From an uncultured Sphingobacteriales bacterium (GTDB lineage Bacteria > Bacteroidota > Bacteroidia > Chitinophagales > Chitinophagaceae): a stretch of 42,188 bases of DNA. This document shows positions 1-7,842 of the stretch, piece by piece. Both the position numbers and the translations under genes were made by a program. The stretch covers positions 1 through 42,188 of the forward strand of contig CAMLFX010000015.1 of NCBI GenBank assembly GCA_946479435.1. Reading direction: 5' to 3'. Numbering within the stretch: position 1 is the stretch's first letter; each line of letters begins with the position of its first letter. Under the pieces are notes generated by a model. The model searched no databases. It saw only the letters and a program-made list of their open reading frames with translations, and was not told the origin of the DNA.

Positions 1-275
1 AGTAACGTACCCAGTATAGACACTACTGTAAATAATATACCCTGGCTACCTGCCTTTAAAGCAGTTTGTATATTCATACCAAAGCCAAGGCCTATGATAG
101 AATACTGCAGCAAATAGGTGGTCAGTTTTTTGTTGTGCCGCTGATATGGATGACCAACCAACTGGGCAATAAGCAAACCCATGAACAAAGCTATCGGCGG
201 GCTAACCCATGGAGTTAAACATAAAGCAATGCATATCAAAAAAATGGCCTTCCTGAGAACATTGTTTTGCAACAT
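1..275 (-). CDS. YeiH/UPF0324-type putative sulfate exporter family transporter (partial, N-terminal part)
   Basis: Reading the minus strand from an ATG at 275 gives 91 codons that run off the left edge of the window, so only the N-terminal part is present. The translation has a hydrophobic N-terminus, then the segment PPIALFMGLLIAQ, a short basic loop (GHPYQRHNKKL) and a second membrane segment containing IIGLGFGMNIQTALKAG. This pattern of short helices with conserved glycines is what I associate with the YeiH/UPF0324 (Cons_hypoth698) family, multi-pass inner-membrane proteins annotated as putative sulfate exporters. Substrate is not established for most members. The start is uncertain because the frame stays open upstream into the DoxX-like gene, but 275 is the first ATG. 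It follows the DoxX-like gene on the same strand with a 40-base gap, so the two may be co-transcribed. Confidence 0.65.
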   Translation of the reverse strand, partial: MLQNNVLRKAIFLICIALCLTPWVSPPIALFMGLLIAQLVGHPYQRHNKKLTTYLLQYSIIGLGFGMNIQTALKAGSQGILFTVVSILGTL

Positions 276-315
276 GGGCTCAAAGATAAACCTATCTGCT
301 ATGTATTCTAAACTA

Positions 316-687
316 TTATTGTTTATGACTAGTTAACACAGTAAGCTGCGCCAGCGTGTAAGCACCTATTGCCATTACCAGGTCGCGCACGGCAACATCA
401 TAAAATGTAGTGCATGTTATCAATTCCAAAGCTATGCATATCAGCCACGCCATAACCACGTAAGCACCTATTAGCGGACGAACCAATACCAGTATACCGG
501 CAATGATCTCGATGATGCCCACTATATGCATAAAAGTGATCGGATCGAATGGAATGATGTCTTTTGCGCTGCCCAAATAATCGGACCAGTTAGTAAGCAG
601 GTTGGTAAATTTATCTGCGCCTGCAACAATAGGCACTATACCGAATGTGAATTTTAATGTTCTCTGAAGCTGTAATACATTTGCCAT
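316..687 (-). CDS. DoxX-like integral membrane protein
   Basis: Small 123-residue membrane protein with four predicted hydrophobic segments (roughly residues 12-25, 50-68, 70-90 and 98-115). The segment GIIEIIAGILVLVRPLIGAYVV and the overall size and topology fit the DoxX/DoxX-like superfamily, whose members sit in the cytoplasmic membrane and mostly have no assigned biochemical activity. The start ATG at 687 follows an A/T-rich leader without a Shine-Dalgarno sequence, as is normal for Bacteroidota. It is divergent from the ECF sigma factor gene at 795, and a TTGTAAC heptamer lies in the shared 107-base region in each orientation, so it may be a target of that sigma factor (inference). It could equally be called a hypothetical membrane protein. 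Confidence 0.7.
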   Translation of the reverse strand: MANVLQLQRTLKFTFGIVPIVAGADKFTNLLTNWSDYLGSAKDIIPFDPITFMHIVGIIEIIAGILVLVRPLIGAYVVMAWLICIALELITCTTFYDVAVRDLVMAIGAYTLAQLTVLTSHKQ

Positions 688-734
688 AGTATTTTGATTT
701 TGGTATATTGATTAGAGGGACGGCTGTAAAAAAG

Positions 735-765
735 GTTACAAAAAATTATATCCCGCTCTTGTAAC
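735..765. promoter_or_regulatory. Outward-facing pair of TTGTAAC motifs between DoxX-like and ECF sigma genes
   Basis: The heptamer TTGTAAC occurs on the plus strand at 759-765, pointing at the sigma factor gene, and on the minus strand at 741-735, pointing at the DoxX-like gene, separated by 17 bases. GTAAC/GAAC-type -35 elements are typical of ECF sigma factors, so these could be autoregulated promoters. No clear matching -10 was found, so this is an inference. Alternatively it is a simple inverted repeat acting as an operator. Confidence 0.4.
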
Positions 766-794
766 TTTTTCCCATTTTATTCATCTAATAAACT

Positions 795-1436
795 ATGATC
801 TTGAACGAACCTGAAACTATTGCGCAACTGCCTGATGCTGAAATAATAAGCCGGATACTAACAGGTGATAAAAAACTATTCGAAATATTGATGCGCCGGT
901 ATAACCAACGGCTATACCGCATTGGAATGTCGGTACTTAACAACAGCAGCGAAGTGGAAGATGCCATGCAGGCAGCATATATCAATGCCTATGAACATAT
1001 GGAAAAATTTGAACAACGCGCATCGTTCATAACCTGGCTTACACGTATCATGCTGAACCAATGCTTTGAGCAAAACCGTAAGCATCAACTATCTCGCAAC
1101 ACAGTACAACAACCTCATAATTCAATATATATGCGTACCCCGGACAATATTTTAGTGAACAAGGAATTGAATTCGGTACTGGAACAAGCCATTGCAAAAC
1201 TGCCTGAAAAATACCGGTTGGTTTTTATGCTTAGGGAAATAGAAGAGCTATCGGTAAAAGAAACATCGTCGGCACTGAATATAGAAGAGCCCAATGTAAA
1301 AGTGCGATTGAACAGGGCAAAGACCATGCTGCGTGCAAACCTGAGCGGCTACATGAAAGACCATATATACAGTTTCCACCTTACACGTTGCGACAGGGTC
1401 GTATCGCATGTAATGAGCCATCTAGGGCTTGCCTAG
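795..1436 (+). CDS. ECF-type RNA polymerase sigma-70 factor
   Basis: A 213-residue sigma factor with the two ECF domains. Region 2 covers about residues 20-95 (RRYNQRLYRIGMSVL, the acidic VEDAMQAAYINAYEH, then FITWLTRIMLNQCFEQNR, the core-binding and -10 recognition part). Region 4 covers about 130-185 (LPEKYRLVFMLREIE followed by the helix-turn-helix SVKETSSALNIEEPNVKVRLNRAK, -35 recognition). It lacks regions 1 and 3. After region 4 there is an unusual tail of about 30 residues containing two His, one Cys and a Met-rich end (DHIYSFHLTRCDRVVSHVM), which may be a small sensory tail (inference). No anti-sigma gene is adjacent. Its stop overlaps the end of the convergent ClC gene by 4 bases. 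Outward TTGTAAC motifs upstream suggest autoregulation together with the divergent DoxX-like gene. Confidence 0.9.
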   Translation: MILNEPETIAQLPDAEIISRILTGDKKLFEILMRRYNQRLYRIGMSVLNNSSEVEDAMQAAYINAYEHMEKFEQRASFITWLTRIMLNQCFEQNRKHQLSRNTVQQPHNSIYMRTPDNILVNKELNSVLEQAIAKLPEKYRLVFMLREIEELSVKETSSALNIEEPNVKVRLNRAKTMLRANLSGYMKDHIYSFHLTRCDRVVSHVMSHLGLA

Positions 1437-2818
1437 AAATGGTCGTCCTCGCCTTTATTTTGCTGTAGTATATTTTTATGTAATAACCCTTTGTGATACA
1501 TCGAGTGGCGTACATACTTGCGCGTAATAAAATATGATATAGCCACGACTATCATTAATGGTATAAATAGCGCGTAACCACCGGTAATTTCAGCCAATAG
1601 GAATATTGCTGTGAGCGGAGCGTGCATGACACCAGCTAAAACACCTGCCATAGCGGCGATAATAAAGTTAGGCGTCTTTAACTCAACAAGACCCGTAAGA
1701 TTAATAACATAGGTAAATAAGAAACCCACCAACCCTCCGATAAAGAGCGATGGTGCAAATATGCCACCATTGCCCCCCGCGCCCATTGTAAGCGCTGCCG
1801 TTATCGATTTAAAGACGATGAGTAAGATGCACATTATAATAATGGCATAAGACTGGTTGTTTATACTATGCAGCGGGGTATGGCGGGTTAGTTCGGTATA
1901 ATTGCCATGCAGCAAATTTGTTATGGCACTATAACCCTCACCATATAAACCCGGTAAAAAATATATTAGCAAACATAGTGGCACGCCAGCCATTAGCCAG
2001 GTTTTCCAATCAAGCTTTCGCTTATGAAAATAGCCCTCAACCTTTTCAACAACATTGCTGGTATATACTGATACCATACCGCAGGCAATACCCATTAATA
2101 TATAAAAGGGAATAGCCTGAAGATCCCAGCCATTTATAATTAGAAACACAAATTTATCAGGATATAATACCTGCGAGATAACCGTTGCCGTAGCGGTTGA
2201 AATAAGTAAAGGAATAAAAAAGGGGATATTAAAATCGATCATCAACACCTCGAGAGCGAAGATGATACCGGCAATGGGGCTGTTAAATACCGCCGCTATA
2301 CCACTGGCTGCCCCGCAAGCCAGCAGCAGAGTAGTATCCTTGTACGACAAACGCATATCTTTTGCCGTATTAGAGCCTATTGCAGCACCAGTAGATACAA
2401 TAGGCGCCTCTAACCCTACTGAACCACCTGAGGCCACAGTAATAGCACTGGTAAGCATGTGCCCGAAAGTGTGTTGAAATGCAATACGGCTTTTATTTGT
2501 AAAAATGCTATCAACAATAAAACCAACCCCCCTTGACAGTCGCCCTTTAAATATTCTTTTTAGCAGTAAAAGCGAAATTCCCACACCTACCAGCGGGAAT
2601 AATGCGGTAAGCCAGTTGTCATGAAAATAACTATTCAGGCCATCAACATTATGCTCTACCATTTGCACAGAAACTTTCAGTAGTACAGCCGCCAATGCCG
2701 ATATGGTACCCACAACTAAACTGAGTGCCATTAGGAAATTCCGCTTCTTGATATATTTAGACCTGAATTGATCGGCACGGACCAAAAACTCGCCGATGTT
2801 TCTTTTAAAATGCTGCAT
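1433..2818 (-). CDS. ClC-family chloride channel or transporter (no CBS domains)
   Basis: A 461-residue polytopic membrane protein of the ClC voltage-gated chloride channel/antiporter family. The selectivity-filter segments are recognisable: GGSVGLEAP near residues 131-139, with Glu137 at the position of the gating glutamate (normally GREGP), and GGNGGIFAPSLFIGG near 348-362 (GxFxP). The first filter motif, GSGIP, is replaced by RGVGF. In the segment SPIAGIIFALEVL the second residue of the usual Glu-Glu pair is Val, so the internal proton-transfer glutamate of Escherichia coli ClC-ec1 (Glu203) seems absent. That favours channel-like or non-canonical exchange, but alignment is needed. It lacks the cytoplasmic CBS domains of the second ClC at 3680. 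It lies 85 bases downstream of the Crp/Fnr gene on the same strand, so co-transcription is likely. Confidence 0.9.
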   Translation of the reverse strand: MQHFKRNIGEFLVRADQFRSKYIKKRNFLMALSLVVGTISALAAVLLKVSVQMVEHNVDGLNSYFHDNWLTALFPLVGVGISLLLLKRIFKGRLSRGVGFIVDSIFTNKSRIAFQHTFGHMLTSAITVASGGSVGLEAPIVSTGAAIGSNTAKDMRLSYKDTTLLLACGAASGIAAVFNSPIAGIIFALEVLMIDFNIPFFIPLLISTATATVISQVLYPDKFVFLIINGWDLQAIPFYILMGIACGMVSVYTSNVVEKVEGYFHKRKLDWKTWLMAGVPLCLLIYFLPGLYGEGYSAITNLLHGNYTELTRHTPLHSINNQSYAIIIMCILLIVFKSITAALTMGAGGNGGIFAPSLFIGGLVGFLFTYVINLTGLVELKTPNFIIAAMAGVLAGVMHAPLTAIFLLAEITGGYALFIPLMIVVAISYFITRKYVRHSMYHKGLLHKNILQQNKGEDDHF

Positions 2819-2903
2819 ATTGCTACGCCTGCTTTTTGCAAACTATCGCAAAGGTACAGTAATGCAATTTGTGCTTTGTGGCGAGCGCCAGGTAATATGC
2901 TAC

Positions 2904-3587
2904 CTACTTTTTACCAGCAATTACTTTCAACGAATCAATTTTTTTTATATTAATATTTTTGCCCGATGCCTCTAAAATACCGTCATTAATAAACTCATTG
3001 AATGTTTTAAATACAGTTTCGTAAGTAGTACCTGCGAATGATGAGATGTCCTGACGGGTAAGTGTACTATTGATATAGCCATCTTTATTAATACCAAAAA
3101 TATCTTTTATACGTAGCAATGAATCAGCAATCCGGCTTTTCACATTCATGTGTACCAAATTACTCATACTTAATTCTGCCTCCTGCAATTCATGCGCATA
3201 ATACAGCATCAATTCATAAGTAAGCTGATTATTAACCTTAAGTGTAGTTATTAAAAATTCGGTACTTACATAACACAGCTCAATATTTTCCAATGCCGTT
3301 GCAGATACGGGATAATGCTGGTGTGCGCCTATACCCCTATGTCCGAGTATTTCCCCTTCTTTAGCAAATTTTACGATCAAGTCTTTGTCAGCTCCCCATT
3401 TCTTATGAATTTTCACTTTGCCCGAGTGTAAAAAGTAAAAGCCTTTTGCTTCACCTCCTTCCTCAAATATCAATTGCCCTTTTTTGAAATGTAACACCTG
3501 CGCATTGTTTTGTATCGCCTCCACCCATTCTGGCAGGCTATGCTGACACAAAAAACAGTTTAAATGATCCTTATTATTCGCTTTCAT
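2904..3587 (-). CDS. Crp/Fnr-family transcriptional regulator
   Basis: A 227-residue regulator with an N-terminal cyclic-nucleotide-binding-like beta-roll (about residues 20-130: KGQLIFEEGGEAKGFYFLHSG, then EGEILGHRGIG), a dimerisation helix (about 135-160) and a C-terminal winged helix (TLTRQDISSFAGTTYETVFKTF, about 175-200). The cAMP-contact signature of true CRP is not preserved. An N-terminal CFLC pair (Cys11, Cys14) plus a Cys near residue 105 recall the cysteines of Fnr-type sensors, but only three are present, so a 4Fe-4S cluster with four Cys ligands is not assured. It is divergent from the ClC gene at 3680 and upstream of the ClC at 2818, which makes both transporters plausible targets. 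A dyad at 3647-3669 could be its operator. Confidence 0.9.
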   Translation of the reverse strand: MKANNKDHLNCFLCQHSLPEWVEAIQNNAQVLHFKKGQLIFEEGGEAKGFYFLHSGKVKIHKKWGADKDLIVKFAKEGEILGHRGIGAHQHYPVSATALENIELCYVSTEFLITTLKVNNQLTYELMLYYAHELQEAELSMSNLVHMNVKSRIADSLLRIKDIFGINKDGYINSTLTRQDISSFAGTTYETVFKTFNEFINDGILEASGKNINIKKIDSLKVIAGKK

Positions 3588-3646
3588 ACTATTGCAAAAA
3601 CAACACTAAACTAAGCTAAAATATAAAAAAAGTACGATAAATATTG

Positions 3647-3669
3647 TTTATGCAATACTTTTGCATAAA
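3647..3669. promoter_or_regulatory. Perfect dyad TTTATGCAA-N5-TTGCATAAA over a -7 box
   Basis: TTTATGCAA (3647-3655) and TTGCATAAA (3661-3669) form a perfect 9-base inverted repeat with a 5-base centre. TACTTTTG at 3656-3663, matching the Bacteroidota -7 consensus TAnnTTTG, lies inside it, 16 bases ahead of the ATG at 3680. A protein bound here would block initiation of the ClC gene, so it is a good operator candidate, possibly for the divergent Crp/Fnr protein. It does not match the classical CRP or FNR half-sites. No TTTG at -33 was found. Confidence 0.55.
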
Positions 3670-3679
3670 ATAGTTGTAA

Positions 3680-5566
3680 ATGTCCCGAAAAAACCTTGGC
3701 GAAACCATACCTATAGCTCCATCGTTAAGCAATAATATAGATACTTATTTAGAATCGACAGATAAAGTGGTTTCAAAACGCCTGCTTTTTGTAAGCCTGC
3801 AGGTAATAGTAAATGCCATTCTTATTGGCTTAATAGCAAAAGTGCTAGTGCTACTGATCAACCTCATTACCAATATTTCGTTCTATGGCAATTTCTCTTT
3901 TGAGGAAAATGGGCCCGCAGGCAATCATTTGGGCCTGGCCGTAATCATTGTGCCTGTTATTGGCGCATTGATAGTAGGAGTGATGGCAAGGTACGGGTCG
4001 GAAGCTATTAAAGGCCATGGCATACCAGAGGCAATGGAGCAAGTGCTGACCAATGAAAGCCGCATTAAACCTATCATCACTTTATTAAAACCCATTTCTG
4101 CCGCTATATCAATTGGCACAGGCGGCCCTTTTGGTGCTGAAGGCCCCATCATATCTACCGGTGGTGCGTTAGGTTCGCTGGCGGGGCAGATCATGCACAT
4201 AACGCCCAACGAACGCAAAGTAATGCTGACTGCAGGTGCAACAGCAGGTATGGCGGCGATATTCGGCACACCTATAGCAGCGGTTTTGTTAGCCATAGAG
4301 CTTCTTTTATTTGAATTCTCTGCGAGATCAATTATACCCGTGGCCTTAGCCTGTGTTACGGGCACTGCTATGCACTACTTGTTATTCAGCAGCGCCCCTG
4401 TATTTGCAATGGCTACGTTGCCTACACCCAACAGTGAAGACATTATGCTATATACATTCCTGGGGGCTGTGATAGGTATAATAGCAACAGGAGTGTCGAA
4501 AAGTGTGTATTGGATAGAAGACATGTTTGAACATTTGCCGGTACACTGGATGTTCTGGCCCGCAATAGGTGCGGTGGCAGTAGGTATAGTAGGCTACTTT
4601 GCCCCTTATACTCTAGGTGTGGGTTATAATAACATTACCGCTCTGCTAAGTGGCTCCCTCACTGTGCAAATGGTACTTGGCTTGTGCATTCTGAAATTTA
4701 TTTCCTGGTCGGTATCGTTGGGTAGCGGTACATCAGGTGGTACGCTGGCGCCTTTATTAACAATAGGCGGCGCAACAGGCTTAGGCTTAGGCATGTTGGT
4801 ATTAAAGATCGCCCCCAATAGTAGTATCAATTTACCTACCTGTGCATTGATAGGCATGGCTGCAATGTTTGCAGGCGCCTCGCGGGCCCTACTTACTTCT
4901 ATAATTTTCGCATTCGAGGCCACGATGCAGCCACATGGTTTGCTACCGCTTTTAGGTGCATGTACTGCTTCATACTTTGTTTCTTTCTTTTTGATGAAGG
5001 GGACTATAATGACCGAAAAAATACAGCGCAGAGGTATAATAACCCCAGAAGCTTATGAGCCCGATGTGCTGCAGGGTATAAAGGTGGAACAGATAATGGA
5101 AACGGAAGTACCCGTTGTAAATATTGAGAGTACGGTGAAACAAGTAAAACAAAGCCTGGCCCGGCGCGATAATCAATTACAAAGTTTTGTAGTGTATGAT
5201 AATGCAGGGCATCTTGCAGGTGTATTTGATAAGAACAAACTATACGAAGCTAAAACAGATGAAACCAGTACCATAGAACTATTTACTAACCGACAGCCAT
5301 TATATGTTTACCCGGACAGCAAACTAAGCCTGACAGTAGAATTAATGGATAGGTACCAGGTGAGTTTTATACCTGTTGTAAATAAAAGCAATAAGAAAAA
5401 AGTTGCTGGTATTATTTCCTCATCGATGATATTCGCTGCCTACCGCCACCATAAAACAATTGATGAACGGTACCAGCGTGCAATATCTCTGAAACGCAGA
5501 GGCTATAAACTAATTATTTACGGCAAACACCTATTGAAGCAGGAAGGTACTGAGACTACCAGCTAA
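3680..5566 (+). CDS. ClC-family chloride channel or transporter with C-terminal CBS pair
   Basis: A 628-residue ClC protein: membrane domain to about residue 445, then a cytoplasmic part with two CBS domains (about 468-525, starting KVEQIMETEVPVV, and 535-600, with PVVNKSNKKKVAGIIS), which in this family bind adenine nucleotides and tune transport. Filter motifs are KGHGIP (111-116, with His113 where Ser is usual), GAEGP (152-156, gating Glu154) and GSGTSGGTLAP (about 348-358). In TPIAAVLLAIELLLFEF the position of the ClC-ec1 internal glutamate appears to be Leu. It is divergent from the Crp/Fnr gene and overlaps the convergent Nudix gene by 11 bases. The -7 box and dyad at 3647-3669 probably control it. 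ClC identity is secure; channel versus exchanger is not. Confidence 0.92.
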   Translation: MSRKNLGETIPIAPSLSNNIDTYLESTDKVVSKRLLFVSLQVIVNAILIGLIAKVLVLLINLITNISFYGNFSFEENGPAGNHLGLAVIIVPVIGALIVGVMARYGSEAIKGHGIPEAMEQVLTNESRIKPIITLLKPISAAISIGTGGPFGAEGPIISTGGALGSLAGQIMHITPNERKVMLTAGATAGMAAIFGTPIAAVLLAIELLLFEFSARSIIPVALACVTGTAMHYLLFSSAPVFAMATLPTPNSEDIMLYTFLGAVIGIIATGVSKSVYWIEDMFEHLPVHWMFWPAIGAVAVGIVGYFAPYTLGVGYNNITALLSGSLTVQMVLGLCILKFISWSVSLGSGTSGGTLAPLLTIGGATGLGLGMLVLKIAPNSSINLPTCALIGMAAMFAGASRALLTSIIFAFEATMQPHGLLPLLGACTASYFVSFFLMKGTIMTEKIQRRGIITPEAYEPDVLQGIKVEQIMETEVPVVNIESTVKQVKQSLARRDNQLQSFVVYDNAGHLAGVFDKNKLYEAKTDETSTIELFTNRQPLYVYPDSKLSLTVELMDRYQVSFIPVVNKSNKKKVAGIISSSMIFAAYRHHKTIDERYQRAISLKRRGYKLIIYGKHLLKQEGTETTS

Positions 5567-6191
5567 CGCCGCTTTGCTGCAACACTTCGCGTATAGCCTC
5601 GTATGATTTATACATAAGGGACCTGAGCTCTTTAGTGGCTACCCACTTCGCTTCTAATATATTCTCTTCAGCTTGCGGCTTTGGGGTTTCTTTCGAAGTG
5701 CCTTTCATTTTGTACCATGTAGTACATTTTAAAAGGTTTTGTTTCTTCTGCGCATAGATATGATATGTATCGCATATTTTCTCGCCTAATTGCAGTTGAT
5801 GCAATCCTGTTTCTTCAGCTACTTCGCGTAAAGCGCATTGAGCTATATCTTCACCGTCATCACGTTTACCTTTAGGCAAATCCCATTTACCACGACGATA
5901 TATCATGAGTATGTCTCCCGCTTCATTTTCCACCACACCACCACCGGCATCTATAGGCTCGTACAAAGCATGTAGCTCTTTTTGCAGCGACGCAGGTGAT
6001 ATATCTTCAATAATAGCACCCAACGTTCCCACCTTATCCAGGTGCTGGAAGGCAAGCCTGAAGTTGCGTGAAAAAGCGCCCGTAAAACTTATATAACCTG
6101 TCGATATAGGATGCCCGGCTTTATATTCATGCGCGTCATTAGTAAGTATAAGGGGCTTGTTATTGTAGTATATTTTTTGTTCGAAGTACAT
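5556..6191 (-). CDS. Nudix hydrolase
   Basis: A 211-residue protein with an unusual N-terminal extension of about 80 residues followed by a Nudix domain. The complete Nudix box runs from Gly108 to Leu130: Gly, five residues, Glu114, seven residues, then REVAEETGL (122-130), with the metal-binding glutamates intact. WDLPKG just before it is the usual lead-in. Nudix enzymes hydrolyse nucleoside diphosphates linked to another group; the substrate here cannot be read from sequence. The N-terminal part has no motif I recognise. It is divergent from pyrE with a 46-base gap, and its 3' end overlaps the ClC gene by 11 bases. A near-consensus TAAGTTTA box lies in the divergent gap on this strand. Confidence 0.9.
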   Translation of the reverse strand: MYFEQKIYYNNKPLILTNDAHEYKAGHPISTGYISFTGAFSRNFRLAFQHLDKVGTLGAIIEDISPASLQKELHALYEPIDAGGGVVENEAGDILMIYRRGKWDLPKGKRDDGEDIAQCALREVAEETGLHQLQLGEKICDTYHIYAQKKQNLLKCTTWYKMKGTSKETPKPQAEENILEAKWVATKELRSLMYKSYEAIREVLQQSGVSW

Positions 6192-6199
6192 GCTTTCAG

Positions 6200-6230
6200 T
6201 TTGTAAACTTACCTAATTGGCGTAGGTTTG
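6200..6230 (+). promoter_or_regulatory. pyrE promoter (TTTG-N19-TAGGTTTG)
   Basis: TTTG at 6200-6203 and TAGGTTTG at 6223-6230 match the Bacteroidota -33/-7 promoter consensus (TTTG, about 19 bases, TAnnTTTG) with 19 bases between. The -7 box ends 7 bases before the pyrE ATG at 6238, so the transcript would be leaderless or nearly so if this promoter is used. Confidence 0.6.
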
Positions 6231-6237
6231 AGCCGTT

Positions 6238-6867
6238 ATGAGCACGCAAAAACATTTCGCCGAAAAACTATTGCAAATTAAGGCATTGCAAATCAACCTG
6301 CAAAAGCCTTATGTATGGGCATCAGGATGGAACTCTCCTGTATATTGTGATAATCGCAAAGTATTGTCTTACCCCTACGTACGCGATTTTGTAAAAAGTG
6401 AACTGGCCAATATGGTTTTGGAGCATTTCCCGGATGCTGAAGTAATAGCTGGTGTTGCTACCGCAGGTATAGCTCATGGGGTAATGGCTGCCGATCTTTT
6501 AAAGCTGCCTTTTATATACGTACGCAGCAAGCCAAAAGAACATGGCATGGGCAACCAGATAGAAGGCGTACTGGAACCCGGTAAAAAAGTGGTAGTTGTA
6601 GAAGACCTTATATCGACAGGCAAGAGCAGCCTTCAAGTAGTGGATGTGTTGCGTGAACAAGGTGCAGAGGTTTTAGGCATGTGTGGTTTGTTTACTTATG
6701 GTTTCCCTGTGGCTGACGAGGCTTTTGCAAAAGCAGGTTTGCCGCTACATACTATTAGCAACTATAATGCACTGATGGAAGTTGCAGAAGAACAGAAACT
6801 GATAGAAGCAGACCAAAAAGATTCATTGCAACAATGGCGCCTTGATCCGGGTAACTGGAGGAAGTAA
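6238..6867 (+). CDS. pyrE: Orotate phosphoribosyltransferase
   Basis: A 209-residue cytosolic enzyme of de novo pyrimidine synthesis that joins orotate and PRPP to give orotidine 5'-phosphate. The PRPP-binding motif VVVVEDLISTGKS (residues 118-130) and the flexible catalytic loop with RSKPKEHGMG (about 96-105) are intact, and the length is normal for the family. A strong promoter match ends just upstream. It is followed after 24 bases by the UbiA prenyltransferase gene and then maf on the same strand, so the three may be one transcript, although only pyrE belongs to pyrimidine synthesis. Confidence 0.96.
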   Translation: MSTQKHFAEKLLQIKALQINLQKPYVWASGWNSPVYCDNRKVLSYPYVRDFVKSELANMVLEHFPDAEVIAGVATAGIAHGVMAADLLKLPFIYVRSKPKEHGMGNQIEGVLEPGKKVVVVEDLISTGKSSLQVVDVLREQGAEVLGMCGLFTYGFPVADEAFAKAGLPLHTISNYNALMEVAEEQKLIEADQKDSLQQWRLDPGNWRK

Positions 6868-6891
6868 GCAATTATCCTATAACAATACTGT

Positions 6892-7842
6892 ATGTATTGG
6901 TTCAAATTAATGAGGTGGCAAAACTTATTGATAGTTTTCCTAACGCAAGTGTTGGCGTGGGCATGCGTCATATTGCCTTTAAAAAGCCTGACAGGTGTAC
7001 CACTATTATTGAACCCGCTTAATTTTTTATGTATTGCATTAGCAACAGTGCTCATTGCTGCTGCGGGTTACATCATTAACGATTATTTCGATATTAAGAT
7101 CGATATCATAAACCGCCCTGAGAAAGTAATACTAGAGAAAAAAATACCACTGAAGCAGGCTATACTGATGCACAGTTTTCTGAACGTGGTTAGCTTGCTG
7201 CTTGCTTTATTCGTTGCATTGCAGGCGCACCATTGGCAGTGGCTATTTTTCCAGCTCACCTGTACTGTTTTGCTTTGGTTTTATTCTACACACTTCAAGC
7301 GCATGTTCATGTCGGGCAATGTGATTGTGGCTTTGCTTACAGCATTCACCATTATTGTGCTGATATGGTATGAACCTGTATTACGTAGCTACGCTACTCA
7401 AAGTGCCATGATAGATATGAATGGCCAAAGGATACCTAATCCGTTTTGGGTACTGATGATCTACACGTTCTTTGCATTTATGCTTACCTGGATGCGCGAA
7501 ATAGTAAAAGACATGGAAGACTTTAAAGGTGATGCTGAACAAGGTTGTGTAACGATGCCTATAAAATGGGGGCTACAAAAATCCCAATGGTTTGCACAGG
7601 GATTGGGTATTATTGCTATCATACCGCTCATCAATGGTGCATATAAACTTATAACCGCAGACTGGTGGATATTGGGCAGCTATGCAATGCTGGCATTGGT
7701 ATTGCCACTTATGGCCTGGATATATAATTTAAAAAAAGAAGCAACCACACAGCACTACGCTAAGGCTAGTAAGCATATAAAAATAATTATGGTGCTGGGT
7801 ATATTTTCGCTGGTCATTTATTATTTCGAAGCACATGTTTAA
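6892..7842 (+). CDS. UbiA-family prenyltransferase, (geranylgeranyl)glycerol-phosphate prenyltransferase-like
   Basis: A 316-residue membrane protein with about eight hydrophobic helices and the two Asp-rich motifs of UbiA enzymes: NDYFDIKID (residues 63-71) and DMEDFKGD (207-214), which bind the Mg2+-prenyl diphosphate. In Bacteroidota, genes of this type beside maf are usually annotated as geranylgeranylglycerol-phosphate geranylgeranyltransferase, the second step of archaeal-type ether lipid synthesis after PcrB/GGGP synthase; that assignment rests on family resemblance and not on anything decisive in this sequence. It could instead prenylate a quinone precursor. It begins 24 bases after pyrE and overlaps the maf start by 8 bases, implying translational coupling with maf. 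Confidence 0.8.
   Translation: MYWFKLMRWQNLLIVFLTQVLAWACVILPLKSLTGVPLLLNPLNFLCIALATVLIAAAGYIINDYFDIKIDIINRPEKVILEKKIPLKQAILMHSFLNVVSLLLALFVALQAHHWQWLFFQLTCTVLLWFYSTHFKRMFMSGNVIVALLTAFTIIVLIWYEPVLRSYATQSAMIDMNGQRIPNPFWVLMIYTFFAFMLTWMREIVKDMEDFKGDAEQGCVTMPIKWGLQKSQWFAQGLGIIAIIPLINGAYKLITADWWILGSYAMLALVLPLMAWIYNLKKEATTQHYAKASKHIKIIMVLGIFSLVIYYFEAHV

Noticed and set aside
3925..4365. Open frame on the minus strand within the CBS-type ClC gene
   Set aside because: Ala/Pro/Ile-rich shadow of the ClC membrane domain.
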